A stretch of 64,000 nucleotides of DNA from NCBI GenBank assembly GCA_019802505.1, contig JAFMOC010000002.1, positions 912,001-976,000 on the forward strand, written 5' to 3'. The notes beneath the pieces were generated by a model, which made no database searches, was not told where the DNA came from, and worked only from the letters and a program-made list of their open reading frames with translations. Below are positions 1 to 13,439 of the stretch, one piece after another. Each line of letters opens with the position of its first letter. Position 1 is the first letter of the stretch. A program made the translations under genes and the position numbers. The stretch is from Corydoras sp. C115 (lineage: Eukaryota > Chordata > Actinopteri > Siluriformes > Callichthyidae).

Positions 1-1119
1 GGAGTCATGGTACATGGAAGATTGTAAATAGAGAAGTTAGGTTGGATCCCATGACACTTTTGAGGTGGGGCATTACACAGAATGAGATATAGATATATAT
101 ACACATATACATACACACCATGAAGTCTTTACCCCATAGACTTGGATTGAAGGTGTTGGGTATTCTGTAAGTCTTTGAATTGTGTTTCCATTTTTCTACC
201 AATTGAAACAATTTCCTTTACAGCAACATAGGCAAGGGTCAAGCACTACTTTCAAATTTGTCTCAAAGTAGTTTTTAAACATCAGTCTATTATGCAAGTA
301 CTGATAAACCCATTGCACAAAGCACAACATTAACAAGTGATTCTAACCTTCAACACATAGTAATGTCCACTTCTATGGAAACTACAGCAAATCACAGCAC
401 AGTGCATTCCGTGGGCCATCACCGACAATAAATTGTCTTATGAACTAAAGCTGTCAAACTATGAGCTAGTCACAAACAATGACATGTCAATAAATCACAA
501 TATTGCAACCAACACTCTAGGACTCCTGTGACTTATTACGTTACCTTTAATTAAACCTCAGCATCAGGAACTGAATGTTTTGAGTACATGTTTAGAAAGT
601 GTAAAATGAACATCAAGTTGCCATTGTTCAATGACCAAATGTGCTTTTAAACAACATACACAGACGATATACAGAAAGCATTCATCCACAGAAACCACAG
701 AAAGGTGAACTTCGAAAGACTGAAGTTATAGCCACAGCACTAAAGTTACTGATAAAATTGTGTTACAATACAATAACTAATGTGTGTTCTATAGTGCTAT
801 GAAAATATTTCTTGTCCTGGTTGCCAAAAATGACTTGGAGGCAGACCAAAGGACACAACAAAATCACATGGCAAGTTTAAGAGTCAACAGTTTCAACTGT
901 GAATACTGCAGGTTTTACAGGTCTTGCAGCAGTAAAAAGGCCGACCACTGCACTTTGAAGATCTAGGCAATACATTGTTTGGTTGGTCTGGGATTCAAAT
1001 TAAAATACAATGACCAAAAACATACTTTTAGATTAAGGCAGCACTACCTTACATGACAAGAACAAAATGGTAAGCTTAAAACATAGAACAGAAACAATTA
1101 CACATTTTTAAGATTTAAC

Positions 1120-1262
1120 CCATTAAGCTTGTTTGGGATGAACTGGATAGACAAGTAAAAGCATATCAACTTAAAAGTGGAGCACATTTGTGGAATTTTA
1201 CACCACTTTAGGGAAAAAAAAAATTTCTGAACAACATTGGTGACAAAAAGTCTCTATTGTGT
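1120..1262 (+). pseudogene. Tc1/mariner transposase C-terminal relic
   Basis: A short plus-strand stretch reads as the end of a Tc1-type transposase: the segment after the PIE catalytic motif, of the form IKLVWDELDRQVKA, followed by a decayed LW-type tail. There are no inverted repeats or longer open frame around it. It is an old fragment in the pik3r1 intron. Confidence 0.6.
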
Positions 1263-2559
1263 TTAGTTGTTACATCTGCATATATTCTACTTTTAATTTC
1301 AAGCTGTTGATTTGTTCAATTACTTAATGTCAGCATACATTAAAACTGTATATGCAGTACAGAGTACCGTCAAACTTAGTAAATATTTCAAGTGTGCTGT
1401 TAAGCTTCTCCTATATTATGAGCATAAAATTAATCTATAGTGTTTGAATTCTGTGGAAATTGCGTTAACATAATATTGAATTTAAATACTGAGAACAACA
1501 AAGAGAACATATCTGATTAGATTTTGCTGATTATGTCTCACGTAGAATCACACTGAACAATTAAAATTATGAATCTAATTAATCTCCAGAGTTGCATTAA
1601 TTCCCTGCCACGATCTTTTATTGATGGGAGATTTGGAACAAACAATTTTATCGACACAAAACAAAGCAGCAATACCACACTGAACATTTAAAATTATCTA
1701 AAGCAGTACAACCAAACATAGCTTTTTTGACTAGACTTAAAACAATAATACTAAAAAGCTCACACAAATAATAATAATAAGTCAATTATTGTTTAAAAGA
1801 CTGGACATCTGAGGCTATAAAATTGTCACTGGTACAAAACGAGATTTGTTTAACACAGGATATATTGAAAACCTCTTAACACTAATATTCGAACTCCAGT
1901 TTAATGTCAAAATGTTACTAGAAGGAGTTTAATATTATTTTAATGCTTGTGGTTCCATCTAAACAAATAAAAGAACTTTCAGATTTTCATTTTCTGAGTA
2001 GTACAATACATATGCTCCTCTAGATCAGATCTTAAAACTTTAGCTGTGACAGACACCTTAGACACTATTGCTGGGCAGCCAGGATCAGCCAGCCAACTGT
2101 TTCTTAGAAGTCAGTTTCACAAAACTGAATCTAATTTTACACTCACTCTGTTCTACCTTATAAAATCATTTCCAAAGACGCTCGAGCATTTCATAGATTT
2201 AAATAAAAGAACCTTTTTGACTTTCTTAAATTAAAAAAAAATTCAAATAACCAACTTGTTTGTACTTTGATTTTTTTTTTTAATTCAAGTTTGGACATGC
2301 CTCTCAAGATTTTTTACAGTTTACAACAATGTTAACAAGTATGATTATAATAAGTATGCATTAAAGGGCATAACAATCAAAATGGACTTTATAAGTGAAG
2401 ATGGGTCATGGTACAGAACTTCCTGTCCAACTTTTAAGATAACTGTCAAAGTTCAAAATGAGCTCTGAAATTACATTTTAAAAGATCTATAACTTTATTT
2501 TATCAAAAACATTTGAACAAGACAATGATCAGTTAAGATCACATATTTTTCAGATGCTA

Positions 2560-2960
2560 AGGAAACCCTCACATCTTGTGAAACCCGATGCATTTTTAGC
2601 CCAAGAGTACCACACTCACAGTAAAGCAGTGGTGAGAATATTTTAATCTGGAGATGTTTCTCCCGCAAATGAGGAAAAGATGCACGACCGTAAATACAGG
2701 AATATTACAGAGCAAAACTTTTCAGTCTACCAGTGATTCACCTTTCAGCATGACAATGACCCTAAAGCAACATTTGAGTGGTTTAAGGAGTAACATTTAA
2801 ATGTGTTTGAATGGCTGAGCCTTAATTGAGAATCTGTGGGCAGACTTGAAGATTGCTGTTTACCATTTTAATTGAAAGTGTGGAGCAGATTTGTCTCAAG
2901 GAATGAGTGAAAATCCCTGTGGCTAGATAGGTCAAGCTCAGACAGACTTATTTAAAGCAA
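2560..2960 (+). pseudogene. Tc1/mariner transposase relic (catalytic half)
   Basis: Plus-strand remnant containing a recognisable FQHDNDPK box (second catalytic Asp of Tc1 transposases), a region like HLNVFEWLS and a degraded ENLWADLK-like segment with stop codons. The key PDLNPIE motif is corrupted. No terminal repeats were found, so this is a dead internal fragment in the intron. Confidence 0.65.
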
Positions 2961-5501
2961 GCTATAGCTACACCAAAAGGTGGCTCTACTGACAATAGGG
3001 GAATGAATGCACACACTGAAGTTCTTATTTTGTCATTTGTTTTAAAATAACAATTAATATACTGTACATAGTGTGTGCATACACACAGTTTGTAAATTAA
3101 TTTGTGCAAACAATCCATCTTAATGCCATGCTGTGAGTATAACAAAACACCAAAAATGGAATTTAGTTACATATTACATTCACAAGGTGGGGGACTGTAT
3201 ATAGACCTTCAGCCATGGTATGTAAAAAATGAAAATCAGTAAGCTATAGAGAACCCATTAGAATATTTTAATATCGTTTGAATAAAAAAGTCAGTCTTAT
3301 TCAGCTATTTAAATTTTGTAGAAAGATTAAGAGAACATGGAAAACTCATTGTGTAGGTCAAGGACTAAATGTGTTTAACCCTTGAGCCCAGAAACTCTAT
3401 TATGCAAGGAGAAAGCCATCCCTTAGTTCTATTTAGACTGTTATCAGCAATAGGTACAAAAGTCACAATCTGTCATGGTTTGGAAATGTGTCAGTACACT
3501 GGTGGCATCGTGAACAATAAAAGTACACAACATTGGTGGCATACACACGTTTCCTATGGTGTGGGGGAAAGTAAGCTTTAGAAAGTAAGAGTTTAGAGAC
3601 AGATGCTGCCATCAATACATAGTAATTAAGGCAGATATTATTTGACATGTGCTACCATCATATCTTTTTAATAGACATGTGTGTATACTCAACTGCTCCC
3701 CCAGTGGTCAAGTTTCTATTTAAAAATAAAAGTGTGTAACAATGACAATCAAAATCAGACATATGCCACATTTCACAGACTGTTAAGCAGCCATGGTTTA
3801 ATATCAATAAAATTATGTAGAAATCATAAAAACTTGCACTTTTTTTTGTTTCAAATACATTATTAAATGGAAATCAGTGCAACATGACATACTGGTAAAA
3901 AAATATCTTTTCAATGATTTTAGAAAATGACTAAAAAAAAACAATACAGTAACAAATGACCTACCACTTTCTTTTTTTTACATTTACAAGGTGAAGTAAT
4001 ACAGTAGTTGTGTGTAACTAAGTGCACAGTGGTTGTTTATAGTGTTTACATACTTCAGCAGTTCTGCTGTTGATGTGTCCAATCTAATCCAAAAAGCCTA
4101 TACACACACTAACATCAGTCACAACAATGCTGAGAACAATTCCCACCACCCAAATAACACCTGCCCAGTGGGATTTTTTAGTAATAGCATTTAAAAAAAA
4201 AGGACATGGAGTACAATTTATAGTTGTAGAACCAATTAAGCAGTATTATGGTATACAACAAGTGGAAGACAAAAGAATGAATTTAGAAACCGGGAGGTGC
4301 AAGTAATCAGATGGCCAGTTATTGTGCAAAAGTTTTGAGACACCCACCCATTATATCTATACAAGTTTTAATGACACCCAGAGGATGTGGGTAGATGTAC
4401 TGAGAGAACACCAGGGTGTTAAGCTGTTGTTTATCTTGCTGTGACGTAAATTGTAAAACAAAATGGCTGTTAGTTTCTTTAAACTGGAGGACCAATTAAG
4501 CTTGAATGCTAAAACTGAATAAAAGCTGATGAACTGTAACATGCTCTGATGACTCACAGTAAAAAAATAACATGTTAAACTAGAAAATGTTAATGGTGGC
4601 TGTGACCGTGGTGCTTGCAGGAGGAGAGGCAGAGCCAATGCACTGATCAGGGATTGTGATTAGCTCACCTGATACTGCTCCGTCTGATATGACTGGTATA
4701 GCACATGCTGCGGGGGGTAGAGAGTTCCTGTCTAAGCACACATCTACAAATGTACTGTTAAAGCCCAGTATGTCTGTGAGTAAACATGTTTTTGTCTGCA
4801 ATAAAGTAAGCTCCTGTTGTGATCCTTATTGCCATCCACCCCATGACAGTGGCATTAAATAGGTTAGTGTTCAGTATAAATTATTCAGTCTTGTTTCTTT
4901 ATTGGTTGAACAGCAAAAGTGGAATTCTCTAAAATCCTAACACCTAATTCAGCATTCACTGGGAGAAATAGACAGACAATATAATGCAAGACACGAATAT
5001 AACCACATAAATTTATACATATGGCAAATTCAGTATTGGTAATTAATCTGCATAAATTATTTTTGATTGTGAGAGGAAACTGGAGCTCTTGGAGGAAAGA
5101 CATGAGAGAATTTACACAATTTCACACAAAAAGGACCCATAGTTCCACCCAGGTACTGAAGTGAGGACCCCTACTAATTTATATGAATGACAAGCAGCTA
5201 ACAAAAAGTAATTGTAGAAATGAAAACATGAATAACCAACTACACTGTCTGGCTTGTAGATTTACATCACTTATTTCCTAATATAAATGTGACCTCAGGC
5301 ACTGGTACAATCAATGCTTTAAACAGAGCAGCTGTTTTATTCAGGTACTAATGTGTTTTATTACAAGTAAACCAAGATTACTGTACATGCTTTCAGGTAA
5401 GTCAGAAAGGTTCATGCTATGATTAAAGACACCATCTCCAGACTACATCCTGCAAATGTCCCAATCACACAACCAAATAAAGTAAACTAGCTCTTACTCA
5501 C

Positions 5502-5832
5502 CTTGCTCAGAGTCAGAGTCACTCTTGGCTGGACCTGGAGCTACAGGCAAAGGCCTGGGTGGACGTGGCTTCGGTGTTGGAGGAGAAATCTTCTTCTTAC
5601 CAATAAACTCCACATAAGTACCAGGAAAATCACCCTTTTCTTGGGTCATTTCATTATAACCAGGCAACCAGCCTATTTTCTCTGGCTTTTCCTCCAGACC
5701 TTCACTACAACCCAGTGCTAACAGAGCACCTCTGCTAACTATAAGAATGTCCCCAACATGCAGATCAATGTCCTCTTCTCTCTCCTTCTTGTAGTCGTAC
5801 AACGCCCTATATTGATATCCTTCTGCACTCAT
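5502..5832 (-). CDS. pik3r1: PI3-kinase regulatory subunit p85-type, first coding exon (SH3 domain)
   Basis: Encodes the N-terminal 110 residues of a class IA phosphoinositide 3-kinase regulatory subunit. The family binds and stabilises the p110 catalytic subunit and brings it to phosphotyrosine sites at the plasma membrane. The start MSAEGYQYRALYDYKKEREE, an SH3 fold over about residues 3-80 with a GDFPGTYVEFIG end, and a following proline-rich tail (PPTPKPRPPRPLP) match p85-alpha closely; p85-beta is less similar. The start codon at 5832 is chosen because it is the conserved family Met; the open frame runs further upstream but that part is untranslated leader. The exon ends in phase 1 at a GTGAGT donor (5501-5496). 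A strong pyrimidine-rich acceptor lies at 5923-5924, giving about 90 nt of leader in this exon. A pik3r3-type fish paralogue cannot be excluded from one exon. The rest of the gene is outside the window. Confidence 0.9.
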
Positions 5833-5922
5833 CCTGATTTCTTTAACAGTCACAAGTCTTTTAAAAGTATTTAAATTAAATTTATGAATATTATAAAGCT
5901 GGCTGCTCAAAATGCACAATGT
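5833..5922 (-). other. pik3r1: 5' untranslated part of the pik3r1 SH3 exon
   Basis: On the minus strand a pyrimidine-rich run ending TTGTTGTAG places a splice acceptor at 5923-5924. The 90 bases from 5922 to the ATG at 5832 would be leader. A weaker AG nearer the ATG is possible. Confidence 0.55.
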
Positions 5923-6153
5923 CTACAACAAAAAAGGAAAATAAATGTAAAGTATGTATCATGCTGCAGACCTCGACCTGACAAGGCTAATGATTTGTGA
6001 AACCCATGCTCCGGTGATCTAAAGCACCTTCATGGTGCTGCAGGAATACTGCTCCCATTTGAGAGGGGGTTGATCCAGAGTGATGATGCACCCACAACCT
6101 GAAATACAGAGATGGAACATAATGTTAAACAGTATCCATATGAATAGTCAAGG

Positions 6154-6157
<4 letters not shown>

Positions 6158-6231
<74 letters not shown>

Positions 6232-6260
6232 TATACACACATACACACACACACGTGTGT
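6158..6260. repeat. (AT)n / (AC)n compound microsatellite
   Basis: About 58 bases of alternating A and T followed by an AC-rich tract ending in a short GT run. Open frames crossing it are artefacts of the repeat. Confidence 0.95.
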
Positions 6261-6479
6261 GTGTCAATGCATTGATAAGCATTCAGAATATATAACAAAA
6301 TAAGACTGGACTATATTCAAAAACAGAGTTCAGATTAATGGTACATGGTTCTATATGAATGTCAGTACTATGTTGCAGATTGAAGAAAAAATTTCCAATA
6401 AGGGACAAGAAATTTTCATCTACATCACTACCAATAAACTTCTGTTTTAAGGGATTACATATACCAAAGAAGATACAAA

Positions 6480-7237
6480 AGAGTAACGATCATTTTCTGT
6501 CATACGTTGATTTGCATAACTTATGTCGACGCATCAACAAAATGGCACTGCCCTACCAGAAAAACGGAATTATCCGGAGCACAGCAGCAAAAAATATCTC
6601 CCGTGTGCATCTAAAGAGTGGGGGCACTTCACACAGAAAACCAAAAATGTGGTGCTCGGGCAGATTTACAAAGTGGAGAAGGCTTTTCACAACAGTACAA
6701 CTGCTATGCACAAGCATTAAAAGCACCAACATCCACACAGGGATGTCTGCGCAGCAAAATAATCCACATGGCAGCAAAACAGCGACGTAGGTTCGGTTTA
6801 CTTGTTTTTATCTTATCTTAGCATATTATTTTAAGACTTTTGCTTTACTACCCATTTGCCCGTTGTCCTGTGTAGATACATGTAGCTTTTCTTAATACCA
6901 CTCATGCACCGTGTTTTAATATCACATTCAGATCAATTTGAATGTCCACATTTGTATATAGTCAACAAAGTATATAGTCAACATATAGTCCATAAAAGTC
7001 CACAATGTTTGTAAAGTACAGTCAGTCAGTGCAGTTTTATTTTTTTTTTTTCACCAAGAACTTACTTGTTACCTGGTGATTTAAAAATTTAAAGTTAACT
7101 CTTTGGTGGGAAAAAGATACATTTTTACATCCAGAATTTGACATTTTAGTAATAGTAAGACTCATTAAAAAAATAAGAGAATCGTTAAAGAATCGCTAGA
7201 TTAATCGATAGAAAATGTCTTATGAGGTGCAGCCCTA
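6480..7237. mobile_element. hAT element remnant with BED zinc-finger coding relic
   Basis: The right end is the terminal motif GCAGCCCTA at 7229-7237, preceded by AT-rich sequence with ATCGAT-type palindromes, as in the two related elements at 10.6 and 12.4 kb. Inside, near 6670-6720 on the plus strand, a frame reads KVEKAFHNSTTAMHKH, the C-terminal half of a BED finger as found in hAT transposases. The left terminus was not found, so the start is approximate. No catalytic domain is present. Confidence 0.6.
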
Positions 7238-8676
7238 GTACACAAATTGGCCACATTATTATGAACACATTTAACTGCTTACTAATTAAAATCTATTTAG
7301 CTAATTGCATGGCAGAAACTTATGCTTATTGCCCCATAGGATGAGATGACTTGCTGAATTTTAAACTGAGCAAGAATGGGAAAGACTAGTGACTCAAGTG
7401 ATTCTAAAAGTGACAGTTACTGGTGCTATATGGGTTTGTCTGAATGTTTAAGAAACTGCTGATCTGCTGGAACTTTTACACACCACCATGCCTGTCAGAT
7501 AAGAAAGGAAAGGTAAGACTTTAATTTACTTTACTTTCCAAAATAAACATCTGACCATCTAGCACGTTTCCACCATCATTTTACTTCAATGACTTAGATC
7601 CCAAAGACCTCACCAGCATTTTTATGCAAAATCATTCAGTGGCTTCTTTATACATAATATAGGTTAGGTTACATTTCTTGTTTCAGTGGTTGAGTAACCG
7701 AGCCTGTTCGGCTGTATACACTACAGTAACAAGAAAGTTATTTTAAAAAATGTTAATAAAAATAAAAAGGGGCATTGTAGATCATTATCCTTGGTCTTTC
7801 CACTCTGAAAAATCTCCTGACTAATTAAATAATTTCATTATGTAAATTGTAGGTTTTTTTTTTTTTAATATCTTCTGGATTTGTAGTGTACACATGACGT
7901 AGTGTTTGATTTTTATGGCTGTTAGATACAGACACAAGTGAACCACTCTAAATGCAGCCTTGATTTTCAGTCTTATTGATCTTACCTGTTTCTAGTTAAA
8001 CTGTTAATTGTGTAACCTTTCACAAGTGTGTTACTGGAACAATCTCAGTTTTTTATTTTTTTTTTAAGTATTAAGTATTAAGTTTAAGTATTTTCCAAAC
8101 ATTATTTTAGAACTTTGTTCATATTTAATAAATTAATCTTAAGCATCAAACTAATTTTTGCACTTGTTTTCTGAAAAGGTAAGTAAACATGTTAAGTAAA
8201 ACATGAGAGATTTTGTTTTATTAAAGTTTTTAGAGACCTTACTTTTCCCGAAAACCAATTCCACAACTTCTTCTTAATAAATAAAATTGGCATCTTGCTC
8301 TTTTTTCACAAGTCTGTAATTATATTTATTTACATTACAAGTTTGTCAGCTTGTTTAGACTTGAAAACCCCAGAAGGCACCCCTAAATTTACTGTAAACA
8401 CTCTTTACGACAACTGTAATACTGAATAAAATAAATTACACAATAAAGTTTTTAAATTAAACTTGAAGCAAAACTGCATTATTTAAAAATACAATTGCTT
8501 TCTATTTGGTATTTGGGCCACTGAGTCCTCTGGAACTTTATTGTGAAGCAGCGAGATATTGTTCAGCTGTGGCTAATGGATCTTGAAAATGAGATCTTCC
8601 ACAGGCCATAGCAATCAATTTCCATCCACAGCTAATTTATGGTGAATCAAGGGGTACAGCTTACTGTACACACAAT

Positions 8677-8854
8677 ACACACTCTATATGGGGCAATTTC
8701 GAGAACTCAATTGACTTGATCCATGTTTTTGGACTGTGGGAGGAAACCGGAGAACCCAAAGGAAACCCACGCGGACATGGGGAGAACATGCAAACTCCAC
8801 CCAGATGGGGATTCGAACCGGGAATCCCTAGCGCTGAGAGGCCACCGTGCCGCC
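8677..8854 (-). repeat. tRNA-derived SINE, partial, A box deleted
   Basis: Minus-strand copy of the family described at 21001. It keeps the B-box-like GGTTCGAATCC core and the conserved 'hypothetical stem' region but has lost the segment that carries the A box next to its GGCGGCACGGTGG head. It abuts an (AT)n tract at 8866. Confidence 0.75.
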
Positions 8855-8861
8855 ATGTGTG

Positions 8862-8865
<4 letters not shown>

Positions 8866-8917
<52 letters not shown>

Positions 8918-8940
8918 ATACATACATACACACACACAGC
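8866..8940. repeat. (AT)n / (CATA)n / (AC)n microsatellite
   Basis: Alternating AT for about 40 bases, then CATA units and a short AC run. It lies directly at the head of the neighbouring SINE. Confidence 0.95.
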
Positions 8941-10299
8941 ATTTTGGTCCTTCATATTATAGTTAAAATCTCTTTTAATCCAGTTAACATAAATCTGTCA
9001 TAGTGACTGAACTTTAATCCTTTGCCAGTGTGACCACAAAGTGCTTGCATAACTTGTATTTGTCTAAAGTGCAGTACGGTACAGCTTTTGAGTCGATAAG
9101 CCTGCTCTCCTGCACATTTAAAATTGTTGTTTACATAAGGTGTTGGCCATGTTGCTTTATTGTTAGACAAACAAAAAAAAGGATAGTATGGTGTCAGAGT
9201 GGTCAAAATGATTTACAAAAATAGGAATTGGCAAAAAAATAAATAAAAAATTGCTGTGTTATATGGCAGTATTTTTCAAAATTTGTATCCAATTTAAATG
9301 CAACTATGCAAATTAAGCAAATGACATCTGTGCTGAAAATGTAATAACAGTTGGAATAGACATCATTATTTGAATGTTTAACATGGTTGAGAAAATTTGA
9401 CAAGTAATTGACTGTAAAAAAACAAAAAAACTAAGTGATACAAGTTTAAAAAAACGACAGTTAAAGATTATTAAATAATTTCAGTGAAATACCAGAAAAA
9501 TAACAAAATGTGACCATTTTGTTTTGTAGTTGTCATATAGGTCCACTCTCTAAGACTCATCTGATTCGATGCAGCTTGTTTACAAAGGTTTAAAAGCAAC
9601 ATAGATCTTTAGAACTATAGCAAATAGCAAAATAGCTAATACAAAATGACCTCAGAAAAGACTCACAGATGTCTAACAAAAAAGTAAAATTAAGACATTA
9701 GTACATAAAATGTTAAATGTACAAAATACACAAACAATACAGAAAGACATTTTTAACAGGATATATGAAGGCAATGCAGTATTATTTTATTTCATTTTTT
9801 TGGTCTTGGTGGTTTCAACTCTGACATTTATAAATAGTTAAATTGGCTTTTCCCTTTGGAATTTCAATAAGTAGCCATAAAATACATGTTCTGCAAAAAA
9901 AAAGGTAATTTCCACACGAATACAGGGCAGGTTTTACAAATACAAACTGTTTGAACGTCTGTTTCATCAGTTTTACAAATTAATAGACAAATAGGAGACA
10001 AGTTGTAAATATCATGATCTACACATTTCCAAGTCTGAATTTTCAGTATAACAGTTAAAATAAAAAATAAATAAACATGTGTCTAAACCATGATGTCCAC
10101 ATATTTCTTTTACCACTACAATTAAAGTTATATTGGGAATATAAAAATATTTTTGGGCATATTTAATAACTTTTCTGACTACAGCAAATAAAAATAAAAC
10201 TTTATAGAAATGTAAAATGTAATGACATAGGAGTGTAGTTATAAATGTATAAAAGTATCTATTTCACATTCCATTAGGTCATTTTACAGTGTAAACTCA

Positions 10300-10440
10300 T
10301 GATCTATCACTCCTGGAGCAATGAGGGTTAAGGGCCTTGCTTGGGGTCAACACTGTTAAATTTTTGATATACCTTTAGAGTTGCATCTAACCACTCACCT
10401 ATCATGCCCTCTATATTAAACTGCTTTTTCTAAGTACAAC
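10300..10440. repeat. Fragment of a dispersed fish repeat
   Basis: The core phrase 'CTGGAGCAATGAGGGTTAAG' and following GGCCTTGCT recur at about 59.79 kb in the same orientation. In both places the sequence lies beside variants of 'TTTATCCAA', a common teleost interspersed-repeat signature. Family name not assigned. Confidence 0.5.
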
Positions 10441-10626
10441 TAAATCTCGGGCCCTGTGGTCTGACAGGTCAAAGATTGACTTCTCTGAAAGGCTTATCCA
10501 GTTGAAAAGCAGTTAGATATCTCTTTAGTGCCACCTGCTGTTTTTGCACAAAAGGGCTCAAGCATTTACAGCACTGCTTGGTCACCATTTTTCTTAAGCA
10601 GCTACAATATTAAGGAAACATTTTAT

Positions 10627-11925
10627 TAGGGCTGCAACTAACGATTATTTTGATAATCGATTAATCGGTCGATTATTTTTTCAATTAATTGATGAATCGG
10701 ATAAATTAAAAGATTTTCCCCATGTCTTTACATTGACATTTAATCATTTAGCAGACACTTTTATCCAAAGATGGATGTTTTTCATTAAAATTATTCTATA
10801 GTAAACATTTTGAATAAAATTACTATATATAATGCTATAAGTTAACATTTCCTGTAATAAATGAAAAGCACAATGAAAGAAATAATGTATCTAAACATCC
10901 CTCACTTAACAACAAAAGTCAACTCCAAATTACACGATACTCAGTTGCCCTCAGTAATTAACCTAATTTTGTCTGTTCTGTAGCCTATTGGAAAAAATAA
11001 ATTAACAAATGAACTAAATAACAATCAGTTATTGAAAAAAATTAACAAATTAGCCAGTTAACAAAAAAAAAAAATACCTCGTGTGAAATTTCAATTGGAC
11101 ACCGGGACATATGTGGCTGCTTTGCACACAGTGCACAAGGATTCCCGTTTGTCTCTTACGCTTCAGCGTGTTGCTTGCGGACTGACACGCAGCGCCACGC
11201 GCAGTGTCCCAGTGCCGGGACGTTTAATGACCCAATGAAGGTCTTTTAAATGGCTAAAGCTGTGTACTTTTACGACGTGGGCGCGTCAATCCCCCGCTCC
11301 CCTGCGGTGTGCTGCTATTGATCCGCTAAAAACCAGGACATTTCCTCACTTTAAAAAAAATGGGACAGGACGTGAAATACAGACGTATTCGTATAACGGA
11401 CGTTAAGACACGTTCTCTATCGCTGTTATTATCCAGTTAACAACCAAATACAACATCAAGCTGCTCTGCCGGTCTCATACGTGTTACGTTGCGTTATCGT
11501 TGATTCACTTCAAAACTAAAGAACCTCGGTATGTTGTACTGATTTATCTGCTGTTCAGCTTCATGCTCATCAGTGTTTAGTTTCAGGTGGTGGATCATCA
11601 CCGTGGTGCTCCGTGCAGCTCAATTCATGTTCGCAGAGCTGCATGTTCCACGTTCTTTATTTGTGTGAAGCTCCCGCAGTTTTGATTTAAACGGAAGTTT
11701 TTCTGTGTTGGCTGTGTTTCATTTCTACGATTTATCAACTTGTTTTGCAGACTCCACCTCGTTCTGTTCAACCCGCTATTATTTTCCAGTGTTACTGAAG
11801 CGCTGCAGGTGACGTAAGTGGTTACGACATTGCGAGTAACGCGGAAATAGTGCAACCCAACGAATAGAAATTCATTATCGATACTTTGGATAATCGATTT
11901 TTATCTATTTGTTGTTGCAGTCCTA
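10627..11925. mobile_element. Non-autonomous hAT element, complete, 1.3 kb
   Basis: Terminal inverted repeats begin TAGGGCTGCAAC at the left and end GTTGCAGTCCTA at the right. The flanking 8-bp sequences, cattttat (10619-10626) and aattgtat (11926-11933), agree at 6 of 8 positions, as expected for an old hAT target duplication. The right half is unusually GC- and CpG-rich for this region. No transposase frame is present. Confidence 0.75.
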
Positions 11926-12112
11926 AATTGTATAGCAGTTTATTTATTTGTAAAATAAAGAGTACGAGGCAAAGATCTGCAAATTGTACTACAATTATAA
12001 ATAGAGTCCTGTTTGCAAATTTTGGTAAAATACATCAAAAAGACATACGTCAAGATTAGAACTGCTAACACGTGTTTGTTGCATTAAATTTAAATATTTT
12101 CAATACTTTCCC

Positions 12113-12335
12113 ATTCTCCGGTTTCCTCGCACAGTCCAAAAACATGAATCAAGGTCAATTGAATTCTCCAAATTACCCCAAATGGAGTGCATTTGTGTGA
12201 GCAAGTGTGTACCCAGCGATAGATTGGCGCTATCTGCCCAGCACCTGAGACACTCTCCCCTGGATGGGCATGGGGAATCCCCCCGCAAACCTAGTAGAGG
12301 ATAAAGCAGAAGATAATGGATGGATGGAAGTTTCA
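12113..12335 (+). repeat. tRNA-derived SINE, 5' truncated
   Basis: Plus-strand copy starting in the 'GGTTTCCTC' region and running to the GATAATGGATGGATGG tail. The tRNA-like head is missing. Confidence 0.85.
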
Positions 12336-12414
12336 AATAAATCAACAAGAAAATAGTTTTTCTCTTATTGAGATACAGAAACAGTACTCTATTTACACAA
12401 TGTACATCACATTA

Positions 12415-12802
12415 CATAATCGATTACGAAAAACGTCGATTTGCATAACTTGCATCGACGCATGAACAAAATGACATCACTCTACAAAGACAGATTTATC
12501 TGGAGCACAGCAGCTAAAAATCACCCATGTGCATCTAAAGTGTGAAGATGTGTAAAGATTAACAAAGTGGAGATGGCTTTTCACAACAGCACAACTGCTA
12601 TGCACGAGCATTTAAAGTGCCGGAATGTTGCCACATGGCAGCAAAACAGTGACATAGGCTCGGTTTTCCCTCTTATGTTAACATATTATTTTAAGTCTTA
12701 CAATGTCATGTCATATGTGCTTCAAAGTCAGTCATCACCAAGAACCTACTCATTACCTGGTGATTTAATAATTTAATGTAAACTATTTAAGAACTATTTA
12801 AA

Positions 12803-12835
<33 letters not shown>

Positions 12836-13423
12836 ATCCATTTTACATTACTTTATCCTAAATTAATTCTGCTTGTGAAGAATTTATCCATTGAAAACAA
12901 AATGAATTAATTACCATTAATTAGTTAATTAATTTTGTCATATTTTAAAATTCATTGTCACATGTGATTCATGTGTTTTCATCCACGATGAACAATTGTG
13001 CAAAGTTTCAGCTTAATCTGATAACGGGAATTGGTTGAAATAGCATTTGCAATCTTTTCACCAGATACACACAAATAAATGAAGCCAATATACTGTAGGG
13101 TGTTAAAGGATACATTTTTTACATCTAGTATTTTTGATAAGACATTTCAGTAATTGTAAGACTAATTCTAAAATATTCCATCATCATTCTAATGTGGTTG
13201 ATATTATACTTCAATCTCTTGTGGGTGAGATTTGATCTTTAATAGAGCTGTTAATGCTAAAGTTTTAGTTTTTCCAATAGTGCCCTTAAAATCACTGTGT
13301 TTGATTAAAACCGTATTTTCAACATTAAAGGTTTTTATTTTTCATTATTTTGGAAATTAAAAATGGAATATTTTCGGAAAAAAGAATCGTTAGATTAATC
13401 AAAAGAAAATAGGTGCAGCCCTA
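12415..13423. mobile_element. hAT element remnant with BED zinc-finger relic
   Basis: Shares the internal sequence of the 6.48-7.24 kb element, including the frame for AFHNSTTAMHEHLK near 12570-12620, and ends in GGTGCAGCCCTA at 13412-13423. The left end is not clear. A poly(A) run (about 12807-12834) lies inside. Stops prevent any transposase product. Confidence 0.6.
12807..12834. repeat. Poly(A) run
   Basis: Uninterrupted adenines inside the hAT remnant; nothing marks it as a transcript end. Confidence 0.9.
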
Positions 13424-13439
13424 CTGCATATAGACCAGT

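Larger units (their letters stand above)
1..5501 (-). other. Intronic sequence of pik3r1-like gene, downstream of the SH3 exon
   Basis: Minus-strand intron following the SH3-encoding exon. I looked for the next p85 coding exon in the translated frames and saw none, so it should lie left of the window; the family is known for a long intron here. The stretch is AT-rich and, apart from two Tc1 transposase relics near 1.1 and 2.7 kb listed separately, shows no recognisable feature. Confidence 0.6.

Noticed and set aside
5833..5919. Upstream in-frame ATG extending the PI3K regulatory subunit by 29 residues
   Set aside because: The family protein starts at MSAEGYQYRAL; the extension lies after a splice acceptor and has no similarity to p85.
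6030..6295. Open frames on both strands with long Tyr-Ile runs
   Set aside because: Produced by the (AT)n microsatellite; the same holds at 8.66-9.0, 17.98-18.24, 26.70-26.90, 32.74-33.07 and 60.27-60.58 kb.
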